Source: Fasciolopsis buskii
Lineage: Eukaryota; Platyhelminthes; Trematoda; Plagiorchiida; Fasciolidae
Assembly (NCBI GenBank): GCA_008360955.1
Contig: LUCM01007180.1
Location: 62,001 to 126,000, forward strand
Direction of reading: 5' to 3'
DNA: 64,000 nucleotides
The notes below the pieces were generated by a model. That model saw nothing but the letters and a program-made list of their open reading frames with translations. It was not told the DNA's origin and did not search any database. Positions 1 to 14,585 of the stretch are shown here, in pieces (the stretch's first letter is position 1; each line of letters opens with the position of its first letter). Made by a program: the position numbers and the translations under genes.

Positions 1-3000
1 GTGCATGACTTCGGTAAATATAGGGTCTGCTTAGGATTTGCGGTCGCTAGTGGGTCATGACTAAGTTGAAGTAATCCTGTTCATACCTTGAAGTTTTTGA
101 AGACGAGGTTACTCATTCTAACAAGGTTTTTTTGCTTGCACAAGCAGCTGAGCTGCATGTAACCCGGTGAGTTTCCAACTTTGACAGTATGGAAACTATT
201 TCCGTTTCGGTGACCGGGAGTGAATAAATAGACATCTAGCTGAAAAAATAAATCGCTTATGACAAAGTGCGACAGTGGCGAGGACGAGGTCGGTTTCTAC
301 TGATTGGCGAGCACATTACAAAACTCGTTTGGTAGCATTGCGACAGGACGCTCAGTAATTCAATCAATAAGGTCCTAGCCCTCTATCTGTCAATAAGAAA
401 CTGGTCTATGCACCGAATTTCTCAATCACCTGCTGCGCTGTAACTTTCGGTTGGATTTCTGCTCTTTATCAGAAGTAATCCAAATGCAGCGTAAACTAGA
501 TACATCTGAAAAACCTCTCCAGATAGAATGTCCCGAAAATGCTGCTGTCGAACTCCTAAGTCAATAAAAGTAAGTTGTGTCTGCTTGCACAAAAGAATCT
601 GATAAACATTACTAACGGTTTAGTTCAATTTGTGGCAGGGTCCATACACAGGGCTAGGCAATTAGATCAGGTCGAACAGCAAATCAGGGAGTCTTTAGCC
701 GGTACAAAAGGTCAGATAAGAATAAATTAAAGGTGATCACGACAGGTGTTGACGAAGGAACATGTAGAGACCGTGTCCTAACCAAACAGTGTTAGCGAAA
801 CCATTCCGGAAGAATGTCATTCAGAGGCCCAATGCATGCAAAAATCGACAAAAGTCAAATTCTTACCCATATTAAGAGGTCAGTATTCTGCATTGTTCTG
901 GTGGGTGTTAGATTTAGTTAATTAACTAACCCGAGCAATGCGACAAGTGGACAATTGAAATGCGGGAAAAAACTGCACGAGGATTTCCTAATCCTTTTGT
1001 AATACTATCACACCAGACTACCGGTTACCCATTTCCAAAGGCTTCCAAATGCTGCGTTTCACTCTGACGCCTTGTAAATCAAGTCTTTCAGTCAAGGGTG
1101 CAGATTGAGGCTGCTTAGGTCACATCTTTGTTGGTCCAACATCCACAGAAAGACCATGGATCACGGTGGACGGTCAACGGCATGTAGAAGGGGCCTGGGA
1201 CAGTTACGCCTGGCTAACTCTGCACAACAACCTCGTTTTTCTCTTCCCCTTCTCAGGTACTAGTTATTTTACCGTGGTTTCGATGGCACTTGATCTTCAT
1301 TCAGATTTGCGTAAAATAAAACAAAAGAAAATATTATTCAGCTCATATGCTAATTAAATACTTCTAGCCTGCCGTCAGATCATGTTAGCAATAAGGCTCT
1401 GAATTAGGATTATCTAAGGTGAAATGCTATTGCGAACACTTAAATAAGCATATCCATCCGTACCCCTTGGCGTTTAGTTTAGTATAAGCCGTGGGTTTTG
1501 CGTGAGAACCAGCTTAGTATGCATGTTTTAGTGTGTTTATCATTTTGTAGGCATGCTGATTTTTTGTATAGTTGCGGCTGACACTCTTAAAAACATTATA
1601 CCGTTTTATCCTAAGGCATAGCTGATGAATGCCAACATGCCAATACTGCTTAAATTAGTATTTTTCACTGGAAAATGGGAGACAAAATGGTGGGGCTTTC
1701 ATATTTACCAAGGTTAAAGACAGTGTGTGATTCATGTGACATCACACCTGGTAACATTTGCTCCCAAGATATTATTCCATTTTGCTAATCGGGAGTTCAG
1801 AAACCCTTGAAAAAGAATTGATTTTCAATCAGCCTTCTTTGTGCCCAAGCTACTGATAGCCCAGCGTCTTGTGCAAGATAAGTCATGCACTTGCTTTAGG
1901 GTTTGAAATCACAGTGGTTGTTGTACATGGCAATAAACCCAGTTGATTAATTCTAAACTCAGGGGGTCACAAACTTTCATAACTTCATAAGTTTTATGTA
2001 TTTAGTTTACTTCTCCAAAAGTTTTGAACTGCCCTTTTTAAAGTGAGTCTTCTCAGTAGAGTTCAAAAATGGGACTCTGTGGAAATGAAATTAATGATAT
2101 TGTTAGCACTAAAGCGCCTACGGATGCTATAGTCCTGAAGTAGATCATAAGCATTACTGGCATGAAATTTTCGCTTTGTGGACGTGTAGATGCTACGGAT
2201 TGGTACGTGCAAATAAGTGCGAACTATTCTAAAAACTCTATTGGAGTTGAAGTTTGAACCATATACATGGGGATCTTATTTTTCAATGCTTTTGGGCTCC
2301 AACAAGAACGTACTATTCTCAACCACGAACTGTTAACAAAGCCTCTAATATCGCCGGTTGATTTGGCCTTCCTTTGGATGAATTCAATTAGAAATGTTCT
2401 CAAACGGCTCAGAAGCGCGCCGCTGCTCTGAAAGATTATGACTAACATGTTTTCTGTGGTTAAATGTGTTGGCCCCAATAATGTAAAATCAATCCAACTA
2501 TGAGAACCAGTTGTTTAAATTTAACTCGTGCACTTTTTAACAGAAACATTACAAACTTGCGGATCTTAGCAGGTCCATCTTATAGTATTCTACTCAGATT
2601 ATATCAATACGTTGGGCATTGCTTATATCAAATACACGGCTCATATGTAACGTTCGGCGCACGCATCCAACAAGCACTCATTAGGCAAGCGTTATTTCCT
2701 CACCATGAGATTTTGAAAAACCTGCAATCTTGCTCAAACGGTGACACGTGTCTTGGGTGTCGAACTGCAAAAGAAGAAATCTCAAAGCTTTCTCCATTGA
2801 TTGATTTATATATTCTAGCTTCAACCGGCTGGTTGTACAGAACCTCATAATTTGCATGATAAACACTTGATTGTGAATTCTCCCCAAGATCGTGACTGCC
2901 TTTTTGAAGGTAGCCATTTGCCCATAAAACCATCTTAAACCAAATGAGCAGGCTAGGTTTTACACGTCGGCAAAGCCGTTTACCGGGTATCCACCAGCTG

Positions 3001-6000
3001 GATGTTATTCATCCGATGATAGTGTGAATTTGGTTTATCATATCTTTACTTTATCCGTTCGAGAGTTTTCATTTTGCTTTTATATTGCATTATGCGAACA
3101 GGTTTACTTAGGACATTAATACAAGGCGACAAACTCAGCTGTTTACCTCATATCCTCAGTCAACCTACTATGATCATCGTTGTAGATTCCATTCTTCTCA
3201 TTTCATTGGTTTAGATACAGTTATTGTTTGTGGTAACCGTGGAAAACAATATTCCAAGGGTAGCTAAACAGATAGAAGCGTCTATTTCAAGACCCAAATT
3301 GTCCACCTTTTATTGGGAAAATCCTGGAAACTGTTTAGCGTGCTGCCGCGTCAACTGACCATAGAACATTGTGTATACGTTTTTCAGACGAAATTTCGTG
3401 ATTCTTCATATAATTACTTCCACAACTGTGCTATCCTGTCACCATTAGTGGTTCTAGCGCCAAATTATCCCAGAAGAATCTTAACGGAGGTCGAACGTTC
3501 CCGAGCTCAGTAGCGAGTGACCAATAAGTATCAGAATTTATGACTATACATACGGAAATTTACCATTGAAATCATGCGGGTGTGGAATAAATGATCAGCA
3601 TCTTGACATCCTAACACGAATTGTGGTTACATCCTTCTTGCATCCGTTGCTGGATCATTTGTGCAATCGAAATTTAAAAAAAAAAACAGATGCGAAAATA
3701 AAGAAAAAGAAGTAAGTGTTGCCCGCAGGAGCATCCCATGGAAGCATTCAAACATATTTTTAAAGGAGGTCCGCAAACTGTTGTCCAGGCAAATTTACAG
3801 TTATTAGAACTCTATCTTTCATCGTTCGATAAGAGCGTTTGTGCAATTAAAATTGTGAAATATCATGAAATCTATCTCCGCCGCAAGCTTTCAAGTCACC
3901 CAAACTTCAAAGTGTTTGACTATAAGATTTATCCTAAAGATATCCCAGAAAGACAACTAACTATTGTCCTAAGATCGGAGAAAAGTCCTAGCATATCTTT
4001 TGGTTCTCCCATAAGGACAAATGCGCCTTCTCGCAACACCAGTGGAGAATAGAGTCTAAAAACGTGAACGGGCAACTTATCCATCAGGCTTCGTTATTCT
4101 ACCAAGTACTATCTGATATTCTCTTTTGTGTTGAAAAACATCAGTGGATCGAACCAGTCAACCAAGATCATTTCTAAATATCTCATCAGTCTGTCTTGGA
4201 TGAAAATTGTTTAGCTCCAAGGTCGCACTATTCTGATAAAAAATGTATATCTATCATTTGAGGATCTTTAAGATCACGTGACATTCTTCTGTTGAAAATG
4301 TGGTTGCTGACTGATTTCTTCAGCAAAAATTGTAATTTTCTGTAAACCACTTAGGTGTTAAAATCACAAACAGTATGCGGCTATGACAGTCACTTGACAG
4401 GAGAGTAACTGGTACGCATATTCCACGAGGAAGAATTTCAAGGAAACCCGTTTCTCGTATTGGAAGAATTTAGCCCATCTCGCCGTATGCGAAACGTGAT
4501 GTTCGCAAAGGAAACTGATATTCTGGGAACTTGTGTTTATTTGCTGAAGGTCATTCTTGCCTGACAGACGAAAAGCATGTGAGAGATCGCGCCATGATAC
4601 TTTCCTTAGGGACTCCATTGAGATCTAATGTTTATTATGGATCCGCGACTTTATAGGACAATAACGGTTGATTCAGTCTTATCCTCACCATTTATCAAGT
4701 TATTTCGGAAGTATAAGAAAAGCATCCGGATTTCTGTCAGAATTATTCTAGAGTGAATAAAAACACGTCCCCCCTTCAAGAAACCCTGAATGTGTACTTA
4801 TAGTAAAAGACTGTAGAGCGACCTGCAGATAATCAGATCAGATTTAGTGTATACTCAAAAATGTTTCTATGAGATGGATAGGGTTTCAGACCTACGCAAA
4901 CGAGAACTCAGTAGGTCATATGAGTGATATTTCTGATTGCTTTTGACATGATTCCGAATAATTTTCACGTAATTCAATGTGTTGTACGAAATGTCATATT
5001 TGGTCTTGAGCAAACAGAGGACGGTTTTCGTAAATGATTGAGTATTTAGCTTGATGTGTCAGATCCGCATGCCTTGAGTATAGTCACCTTGGTTAACGGA
5101 AGTATGGGTTCAGCAATACTGTTACCACCGTTTCTGTTATTAGGCAAACGCCCCTCTATATTTAATGTTAATTTGTTAACAGGTGGTCGTCTGATGGCTC
5201 TGATGTTTTGTGATTATGATGGTTTTTTTATTATCCTTTTTTTGCATTCGTATTAATATTCGTTCCATTTTGGATTTACTCGGCTATCCAAAGGGAACTA
5301 GAATAATTTAACGTAGTAGTGAATCTTTGCACAGCACGCCACGATCACGGTGAGAGTGCCGGTGCTTATTCTCCATTTGTATAGAATGGTTAGAAAAGAT
5401 GAGTTGTGAGATCGAACTATTCCTTTCAGTATTCCTAATCTGGTACGTACCGCACCTACATTTGCGTTACGTTGTGACAAGGAACAAAACAATGGAAAAT
5501 AAACAGTATCAAAAAAAAGAAAATTATTTTACGAAAGCCGATCTGCTAACTCCAGAGCACGCACAAAATGGGGGCCAACAGTCTTTGTTGAATTTATCAA
5601 TCAGCCATGCAAAATGGATCGAAATCTTTCCGCCGCACACAAAAGAAAGGATGCCGATGTTCTGGTCTTCGCAGACATCCTGATGACCACACCCGCAGAT
5701 GAAACAATGTAAATGACAGTTCATCGCAGAGCAACTTAGAAGGGCTTACATTCAGTTTTCCAGCTCCGCACCAATCGGCTGCAAATGAGATTTCGTAAAT
5801 ACATTCTTATGTTGCTCGGAATATCTGTTGCACATGTCGAGTGCAGAAGGAAGAAGAGTTCCTGAAGATTCGTAGGCCAAATGGATGCCCAAATAATTTT
5901 ATCGATATTCAAAAAAGAGGCCGATCTAGATTAACTCAAGTCGACTTAGTGGGAAAAGTGAGCCATAATCACGCTACTATTCAAGGGTGATCATGTATAC

Positions 6001-6704
6001 AGCCGATTTAACCAAAACCGCAAGTGTACACCAAAGCACACCTAATTGTCCGCTGAATTTCACAAAACCAAGGAACTAGATGTCAACAGGCAGTCGTCAA
6101 AGGCGCACGACCTAAATATCTCATGCAATTTACAAGTTCAAGTATGGTTGCGGGAACACACATAGAGAGATCCTGAAATATCCTTATAACCTTCGGTCAC
6201 CAGATTCACCCAGAATCAGCGCTCCAAGTGACTCTGCGAAACCATAACCCGAGGCTGCTAGCCTCTGTGGGGCTTTGTCGACCAATAAATTAAAGTTACC
6301 AACATATGTTCAAATGCCTGCTAACCGACAATGTGTGCCTGCCAGGGCGTTAACCAGTCGACATCCGCCAAAGGTTTTCTTGAGTGCGTTGATGCTGTTT
6401 GTTTTCCATTGTGTTTGTCCTAGTCCCATTCTTACGTCCACTAACATGTCTTTTTAACTGCAAAACTCAGTTGCTTGATAGTAGGTTCTACGAAAGTTGG
6501 ATGATAGGCAGTTTCTGATAAAATAATCTGCTATGGCAAAAGTGAGTTCGATTCAGACTCAGTTTAAAAAGCCGTGCTTTATGCGATTATGCAAGCAGAA
6601 GTCGTGGAAAGAAAATTCTGTTGATATTAATCAAATTCGGGTAGACTGGTACTTTGGATGGTTAGCCGGTGGCATTTAGAGAAAGTGTGTAGACATCTTT
6701 CACT
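1..6704. other. Intergenic DNA, nothing recognised
   Basis: I see no recognisable gene, RNA or transposon in this stretch. Open frames are short (116 codons at most, at 2500-2850 on the plus strand). They occur on both strands and resemble no family I know. Short A-rich runs occur near 3675-3715. Unrecognised old repeats cannot be excluded. Confidence 0.6.
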
Positions 6705-6785
6705 GTGGCTTCTTAGCTAAGCCGGTGGAGCCCTCACTAAGCGGGAGAATTGGTGGTCACCATGCCTGAATTCGAATCTTGCCAA
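6705..6785 (+). repeat. tRNA-derived SINE-like head
   Basis: An A-box-like motif (TAGCTAAGCCGG, 6714-6725) is followed about 43 bases later by a B-box-like motif (GAATTCGAATC, from 6768). This is the internal RNA polymerase III promoter layout of tRNAs and tRNA-derived SINEs. A small hairpin (GGTG/CACC) sits where a long variable arm would lie. The acceptor and anticodon stems do not fold convincingly, so I read it as a SINE head or tRNA relic rather than a working tRNA. No matching tail was identified. Confidence 0.4.
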
Positions 6786-9700
6786 TTTCAACTTACATAA
6801 TTGCCTTGATAGAATAAAGTGTGGTCACATCTTTCAAAACATTCTTATATCCTATCATAATTGAGTTTTATCCTATTCGTTTTCTCTTCTCCAATTGTAA
6901 ATATCCTACAAGTAGCTTGTAGAAACGGACTCAGAGGAGCTAATCACAACCAAACATGTACACACGACGTTAGACGTCTCGGTCACTTAATTTCCTCATA
7001 TACTGATTTTGAGAATCCCCGGTAGACCTATATGTGCTGATAAATTTTACACGGGGTAGGCAAAATGTTGAGTAATCACTATGTCTGCCAAGAACGTGTT
7101 AACCGTTACAGTTAAATAAAAGGTTGAACATTTTTCTCGCAAGCCCTTAAACAAGTTCAGTAGGAACAAGCTAAACATGATTGCAAATCAGCAAGAATAT
7201 GGGGGCAGCAAGAAAAACCTCTAATCTAGACCACTTTCATTGCTTAAATCTGTTTCTGAACGTGTATTTGCGAATATTGCTTCTATTAGTTTTCGCTAGC
7301 CATATTTTTTGACACAAATATAAAATGCAAACAGTCTTATTCGCCACATGGTGTTGTCATTATTATTTTTCGGCACCTAATATGTGATTCCCTTTAGGGA
7401 TCGATTCTCCTAACAAATTCCAAGTACCACAGTGTTTCGATGCAAAAAACGTTTCAATCACTTTGGGTCGTTGAACTCATAGCTGCGCACAAGCATAAAC
7501 TGTTTGGAGCAATTAACGGGTGGTCGGTTTCGTGTGCAGATGTATAATGACTGCCAAGTCAACATGCCAAGTTTAAGCATTTCAACCATGTTAAGCGGCT
7601 TTTCTTTGACTGATACAAACAACCTGTTAATGGATTAACAGAGACTATTTCCCCCCTAAAAAGAGCTCTTTTGGTATTATATTTAATGAGAATCACATTA
7701 ATTTGATTCCCGCGACAAAAGTTTACTATTTCGACGAATCCTTACAGTGGATTTACACTATGGTTTTACCAAAAAGGTTTTTGAGGAACAGGACGATGAA
7801 TACGTTCCCAGCAGACTAAGAACACAAAATGATTGTCACTATGGGTCCATCAACTGATTAACTCAGGGAAATATACCTTGGCAAACATTCTCGCCCAAAT
7901 AAACTGGTCAATAATGTGGTAGTCTACAAATGAAGGATTATCGTCTACTTATTAGGGTAGATTCAGAAAATGTCAGTTAGTAAACGTTCTACAGAGTAAT
8001 GTGACAACTGTCTAGCATAGCAAGTGAAGCAGAATTAATTGAAAACCAATGACGGACTCATAGATTGCGTGTGTGGATACAATTCAAGTTCAAGCAAGAA
8101 GTAACTCAATTTTTTAAGTTTCGAAACCGTCTACTAGTGCAATGCGTTTAAGATGTACATTTGGAGGACTGTTCGAAGATTATGTAGAGGGCAGACGAAG
8201 AATTTTCTTTCTTAATAACACCTAACAAGCACTGGTTCGGTTTCGGGTATTTTTTGCAACTATTCCTCCGAGTTATATGCTGCAATAACTAACTGTTCGT
8301 GAAGAGTTCAAGTATGTGCTTACCCCAGCCGGGTGAAATGGTGGCCATGTAGAATCAGAGGATGTCAAATAAAACTGGTTTGTAAGTAGAAAGTATACGG
8401 GACCTGCAGTGATATTAAGTGAACACGAAAGAGAACAACTGATGCCATTTCGCATGCTGTATTCGTCTTGGAATGTAGATTATTGCAGAAAGATAAGACG
8501 GATTTGTCGGTGAGAAATGTGGAACCTAACTATAAGTATGATCAAGTCTGTGAGTGTATCTGCAAGTCTAAGTCCATTTTGGATCAGAAAGAAGATCACC
8601 TGGCACCCTTTTACAATGGGGAATCCAATAGATTACAAATAGGTTGTGATAAGGGCAGCGTAAAATCGCGAACACGGCTGATTTTACCGATGAGTTTTAC
8701 AAATATTCATCCATTTGTCAAAAACATGCTACTTAGTATTTCCTACTAGCCAGTAAAGTTCGAACAGACTTGGAAAGGAGGGGATACAGTTTAAATGAAT
8801 TATGCATGATCACGCAGGAGCGTTAGGGGTGACGTTTACACAAAAGTAAATGGATTGTGTTGGTGTGTTTAGCCTGACCAAAAAGATACAAGAGAAAGTG
8901 AAAAGAAAAACTGTCTCAGTAAAAGCTGGCTTTGGGCACATTTCGCCGAACTGTGTAGCAATTACTGCATAAAAAATCATAACCATTGCTATGAAATGAT
9001 ACAAAATGCATATTTCGGAGAATAATGAGTGACTTGTTTCTTCCCCCTGAAAACTTGACATCACACTAGCTGAAAATGCAGAAAGGATTTGCAGACGTCA
9101 GCTCGTCAGACAAGTTTTTGTCAGCTGGTAAACGCAGCAGAGGAGAAAATTTACTACCAACAACTAAAACCTCAAGTTAAGGTGCAGATAACGCAGAAAG
9201 ACCACTGGCAAGCATTGGGAAGTTCAAAAAAGTAAATACCGTTCAAATAACTACTGGAGGAATTGATCTAACGCAACAGGAACTACGGTCAATAAAGAAA
9301 TTTAATCAGCATTGGAATGTATTCAAAATGCACTGAGAATTAGCTACTGGATGGAGGAATCGCCTAACCCGATCACAGGTAGGAAAAGGACTAAGCAGCT
9401 GTCTTCTGCCTACAGCATCATGCAATATTGTCCCTACATGTGCCAAGGTGAGCCAACCGATAAAAACTAACAACAAAGCGTGTATTGCTCACAAACCCCA
9501 ACCACACAGGTCTCTTCCTAGTTGATGCACCCGTGGTGCTTGCCTTACGACTGACTGTTTGAAACAGGGCAGAGAATAATGGAAGCAGAAAGCGTTCCCT
9601 GCTATTAAACTAAGTTCAGTGTTTTTGAAGCATAACGAAGCATTTTATGAACGGAGTAAATTCATAGTATTTTGTAGGTCCACTCCCTATCCACCTTGCG

Positions 9701-10060
9701 TATTAATTCTTTCTAGTCCCACGTATAAATCCGTGAAATAGGGAGCGGTCAGTGGGCTTGCTACTCTGTTTATCGTTGAAAAGTGATGATGACGACTACT
9801 TTTGTCATGACTGAGATTCGTTTATGACTAAATCTCTATAAATTAGCAGCATGCAAGACGTCTTTTCTCATGTTCCTGACTGAGCATGTTTTCATTTCTC
9901 AGGGGTTCAACAATTACTTTTTAACTACGTCGCATCATTTTAGTGAAAAATCTGGGCAAGTAAACCCATAGAGTACGCTGATCGGCTGGTTTGACACTGA
10001 ATTAACTGTTTGCATGGGTGTACAATAGAAAACGGAAATGCAGAGTTTTACAAGGATTGT
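6786..10060. other. Intergenic DNA, nothing recognised
   Basis: No gene or repeat recognised. Frames at 8468-8749 (plus, 93 codons) and 8810-9064 (minus, 84 codons) are open but match no family I know, and no splice sites clearly frame them. Confidence 0.6.
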
Positions 10061-10067
10061 AAAGCTT

Positions 10068-10160
10068 GCCTTGAGAAAGACTACCCCCGGTAGTCGAAAT
10101 GTTGGCGCATTACATATCACAACAACGCTGTGTTATTAACATCATGTTTACAATTAAAAC
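10068..10160 (+). repeat. Hairpin-GAAA element, copy 1
   Basis: This segment starts GCCTTGAG and contains a perfect 7-bp hairpin: GACTACC (10079-10085), loop CCC, GGTAGTC (10089-10095), followed at once by GAAATGTTGGCG. It ends in an A-rich tail (CAATTAAAACC). A diverged copy with the same order lies at 38545-38640, so the pair is an interspersed repeat. A stem II-like hairpin followed by GAAA recalls the 3' ends of Penelope-like elements, some of which carry hammerhead-ribozyme motifs. The upstream strand reads CTTGAGA rather than the hammerhead consensus CTGANGA, so ribozyme activity is not supported. No adjacent reverse transcriptase was seen. Confidence 0.55.
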
Positions 10161-10329
10161 CAATACATAGCTCATCGATTTTTCGATACACTTCTTACAT
10201 CATTTGGTCCTGAGGTTTGGGATATCCATTCGCTGCAAATAACCTAAACAACGTAGATTGCCCTTGTTTCCGTGGGTGCTGTGTACTGCAGTGTGTGTCG
10301 GCTCGATGAAACGGGTACGCATATACATC

Positions 10330-10332
<3 letters not shown>

Positions 10333-10376
<44 letters not shown>
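10333..10376. repeat. (AT)22 microsatellite
   Basis: Twenty-two uninterrupted AT dinucleotides. The tract is self-complementary. Open frames through it on the minus strand encode only Ile-Tyr repeats and are not genes. Confidence 0.97.
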
Positions 10377-10379
<3 letters not shown>

Positions 10380-10670
10380 AAATGGTGCCTGGATGGGTGA
10401 ACAAATATCCATGGAAACATAGCACCTATTTCTCTATTATTGCCGCTCTTCAAGTGTAGGTATTGTGTACTGTGTCGTCCAAACATCCTTATACTCACAC
10501 ACTCCGAATTGGTGTTTTGCCAGAATATAATTTATGATGTTAGGAATGTGGTGATGATGAGTCCAAAGAAGAAATATCAATGTGGTTAGTTGATAATTCT
10601 TTATCAGTTGGGCTGAGACAACCTTAGGATTGAGGGCAGAATGTCACGGTATAGAGAGAAACTGTAAATC

Positions 10671-10694
10671 ATATATAAATATATATATATATAT
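10671..10694. repeat. Imperfect AT-rich microsatellite
   Basis: A 24-base run of AT dinucleotides with one AAAT interruption, about 300 bases after the longer AT tract. Confidence 0.9.
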
Positions 10695-10699
10695 GCACT

Positions 10700-13600
10700 T
10701 AAGACATGCTGGACAATGATCAAATCAGTACTGTCCGACAGTGGCTTATAATTTAATGGGTTTTAGATTTACCACTCTTGGGACTAGTGAATTTTTTGTT
10801 AGTCAACAAATGGGTTGAACACAGTCAGTCAACTGGGTTTTGCGGGCTTCATGGATGATTCGCGGGATGAATGGGTGCGCCATATATCATCTTGCTGCAA
10901 AATGTGATTTTTAAATGCAGCCACGAATGCCCCCGCTGATAATCCACAAAACTTCCTGGAATTATCGTGTGACAGCGCACCACTGAGGTTGTTCCTGTTC
11001 GTGTTCTACTCCAATCCAATGAGATGTTGTTTGTTGTATTCTGAACAGGACTACTATTCATGCATTAAGGTGATTCCTGCTATCGGTTTTGAAGTTTTGC
11101 ATAGCCGCTACTACGTATTTGATATCCAGCAGCAAAACCTCTTGCAAGTGGTATCTGGAGAAATATCCCACAGCCACTTATGGCTCGCTTTCCAAAAGTG
11201 TGTTCGCCTTTGTGATCAATTATGTTCCAAGGAAACTTATAGGCGACCATATGTTTCATCATCACCATGAAGAATTCTGCGAATTTAAAATCAAAGATGA
11301 ATCGAGAAACGCAATCAACAGAAACCAGAGCAAACTGCGTGACGCAATATTCGTCATAGCAAGAGACAGCATGACCTATAAATCAATACGAGCCATGGGA
11401 ATGAATACCATCAACATCTGGAATCGTTCAGAACTAGCCAGAAACGTTCTTGTCTCAGTCCTGAATCCTCGAAAGCCCTTCCACTAAATACCGCATTGGT
11501 GATAAATTGACAAGTTTAATGGTAAGTGGATTTATACTTTCAGAACGTGTGTGCTTTCATCCTAGTCGGTGTAAGGCTAATGAGAAATAGCCCTGGGGGA
11601 AATGGCCTTAAGTTTGAACCACAAAGTCTCACTTACTATCCACCTCGGTCGTACAAGACGATTACACTTTGCCTTGTAGATGTGCAATGGTATCGATTCA
11701 CACCCGATGCAAAAACCACCCTCTTAAATTCGGATTTGTTCCCAAATTTTTTGTAAGAAGCTGAGTGTTCGTGAAGTAGTTCATTGATTTGTGAAACCAT
11801 GGAGAACTTGATGCGGTTTTTCAGCAAAAAAATATTAGGAAAGAACATACGAGCGTTTACGGCGATTTAATTAATGTGCCGTTAGCGTTATTTCAAAACC
11901 TTGTCGCACGGATGATACTTCTCATCAGCGCTTATTCACAGGTTTTGATAGGAAAACCGAATCCCTTACATGTGGTTGATCTTGCAATACGGTGGTTCAC
12001 CAATGTGGCATTTCAGCCCCATTTTGTGGTTACGATTACGCCATCAGGTAAAAGTACCAGGGAAGCATCGTATAAAAATTAAATTTCATTATTTGAAGGT
12101 GCTTGGAACTTTCCCAATAGTAGTTCAGCAACACTGCCTGAAAGTGTTGTAATGCCTGTTTCATTGGTAACCTTTATGGATAGCAGTGGGTTTCGTGTAC
12201 GAGGCTGATGGTTAAAAAGTGCAACCTTTGAGAATGGCCCTTAATTTATTAACTTTCGTCATTGATACCAACGAGACAACCTCAGCTGACCAGCAGACAA
12301 TCCCAATGCCGGGCTGAAAGGTCTTCTTCAGAAACTCCATAGACTTGACTGGCTTTAGACAAGCTGACAAAATCGTGACTTGTTCAGACATTGATGTCCC
12401 CGATTCGAATGCTACGATGTCCAGCCAATTGATGAAAGGCCAGGTTTATAGTGGTAGTAGGCAGCTTCTGGAAGCATTAAACAGTGGCGGGATCATAATT
12501 AGAAGAAAGTAACTGTAAATGGTTGTTCATTGCACTCGGTCCATCTTGAGTTCCTTAGCATGCCACGGTCGATCCATTTCATACATCCTGCTGAAAGTTG
12601 CATCAAACTGATGAATAAGATAAATGCCTTTGATTGATATTATATTGGTTACAACGGAGGCATACAAAAACAAAGGACCATATATACGTTTGCGCATTAA
12701 TTGCAATTTCCTTGCTCTAGGCCAAGGGCAGGTTAAACGTATTCATACTCATAGTAATGCTAATAGCAATACTAACAACATAAATTTTCATCATATTTAT
12801 TACACAGCGATCTCGGGAAGATTTAAAGTCACTGAAATTTTTTGTCGGGAATTTTGGTTTTGCTGGTTTACTTCCAGTAAGAACAAAATGATTTGCGAGC
12901 CTCATTGTGAAATATATCATTCTTAATAGACAAAACAGCTTTTTCATGATTAGTTTGTCTGAATAAAATCAAAAATCAGTTTATGGTAAAATAGTGTTAC
13001 CCCTCTGGGTGTTTTTTATTTGTATCGGTCAAACTTCCGCAATACATTCAACAACCAAAATGTCAGTTACCCCTTCCAACCCCATGGCAAACAAAATTGA
13101 ATCAGCAATTGATGACAGTTAAACATAAAACACCCACCATCATAGTTCACATACACTTCAAAGAAACCCAGAAAATTTCTCCACTAAAAAGCGTTCATGA
13201 ATGCAGCAAACGTTCTGGGCTACCAGCAGAGAGATATGTTTTTTGAATATTTATTCTAGGCCAAACAACGTCTGGTAAAATGCACGTCTAATCGCCTTAG
13301 TGTCCGATAGTGAAAACTCACTGGATCAAATTTAACACAAGTAACATTGACGTACATCTGCATCTTCCGAAGATGGTCAGTAAATAAAGATTACACGATT
13401 CTTCCAACCCGTTATCCGTGATTTTGCTTGCAGTGGGAATGATGTAATTGGAAGAATCGAGCGTTAACAGACTTGAGCATATATCGTAGAAGCACAAAAA
13501 GTAATCTCGATCTAAGCTAAAGACAAAAACAGCTTCGACCAAATAAGATTTGATAAAACCTCCAGTCCTGTTGCATCTGGCCAAAAATTGGACGTAATCT

Positions 13601-14480
13601 GATTTTTTCGAATTATGTTTTTGAACCGGGAACGGAAACTGTTGGTTTTCAGCATCATTCGGGACTTTAGGTGTAGGGAAGCTCGAAGTAAAACGTCTGC
13701 CCTCATTTGGAATGGTTTTACTGATCACCATTTTCTTCATCGAAATCGAATGCGATAGGTAGTGCTCAGAGATGTCTACTACGCCACATTAATTCTCCTA
13801 CGCACCGTGCTTGAAACCGTAATCTTTAAGCTTGCTTTTGACAACGACACACAACACACTTCTTCTCTGATGATGGATTTGGGGACCACCGTAAGTTGGT
13901 CATAGAGTCATCCCGTGAAATTTGTTCCCTCAAACATCCTTTTTTGACTCTAAACGAATAACCGTTTGGCGGCGGTGAATAATCGTTTATGTTTTCTTAA
14001 TAAGTCACCTTTAGCTGATTCCGATTAACTTGGTTTCGTACTTCCATGAGCCATTACATCCAACCATTCAGTCTGAATAAACATCCTGATCCCTTTCCCC
14101 CTTTCCCCATCAGGCGCAGCGAGGAATCCAGAGGTAAAATGGTTTAGTTCAGTCTAATTGACTAGTAGCTGCAGAAAACTGAAACGGATCTTCGATGATG
14201 AGCATGACTTTTGTTTGGAAGTCACATGATTGCACCCTTCTGTCCGTAAATCGTATTGGTTGTAACTCTCTGTACTACCACAAACATGCACAATTTCACT
14301 GCATTATTTGAGGACCAGATGGTGAAATACGAGACACCATTCAGTTACCTTTATTAAAGCTGCGATGCTTCAAGGTTGTGTATCTTCATCTCCATCTTCG
14401 AACCATTCCATTAACAAGCAATAATCAACAGACGAGCCACAAGAATACATCCATGAATATCACACACTGCTCGATAAGCC
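10700..14480. other. Intergenic DNA, nothing recognised
   Basis: Open frames of 132 codons (11089-11487, plus) and 140 codons (13318-13740, minus) occur. Neither matches a family I know, and both are about as long as chance allows in 64 kb of AT-rich DNA. No transposon or RNA gene recognised. Confidence 0.55.
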
Positions 14481-14491
14481 AAAGTCATCTA

Positions 14492-14585
14492 GACCACTCA
14501 AACGGAAGGGACCCCAAAACAAAGATCTCTTGAAATAATGTTTCCATCGTTGTGAGCTAACAGCTCCGGAGTTCGAATCCATTTA
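14492..14585 (+). repeat. tRNA-derived SINE-like head
   Basis: A canonical B-box (GTTCGAATCC, about 14571-14580) is preceded about 70 bases upstream by a weak A-box-like CACTCAAACGG (from 14492). The B-box is convincing. The A-box is degenerate and the spacing is long for a tRNA, so a SINE fragment is likelier than a tRNA gene. Confidence 0.3.

Noticed and set aside
10068..10160. Functional hammerhead ribozyme
   Set aside because: The GAAA strand and a stem are present, but the other core strand does not match CTGANGA and no cleavage-site stem closes convincingly.
10200..10498. Minus-strand frames through the AT tract
   Set aside because: The Ile-Tyr repeats are translated microsatellite.
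11089..11487. Possible Penelope-type GIY-YIG C-terminus (RNAINR string)
   Set aside because: Only a six-residue resemblance; the rest of the domain is absent.
13318..13740. 140-codon minus-strand frame
   Set aside because: No recognisable domain, no splice context, and a length expected by chance in 64 kb on six frames.
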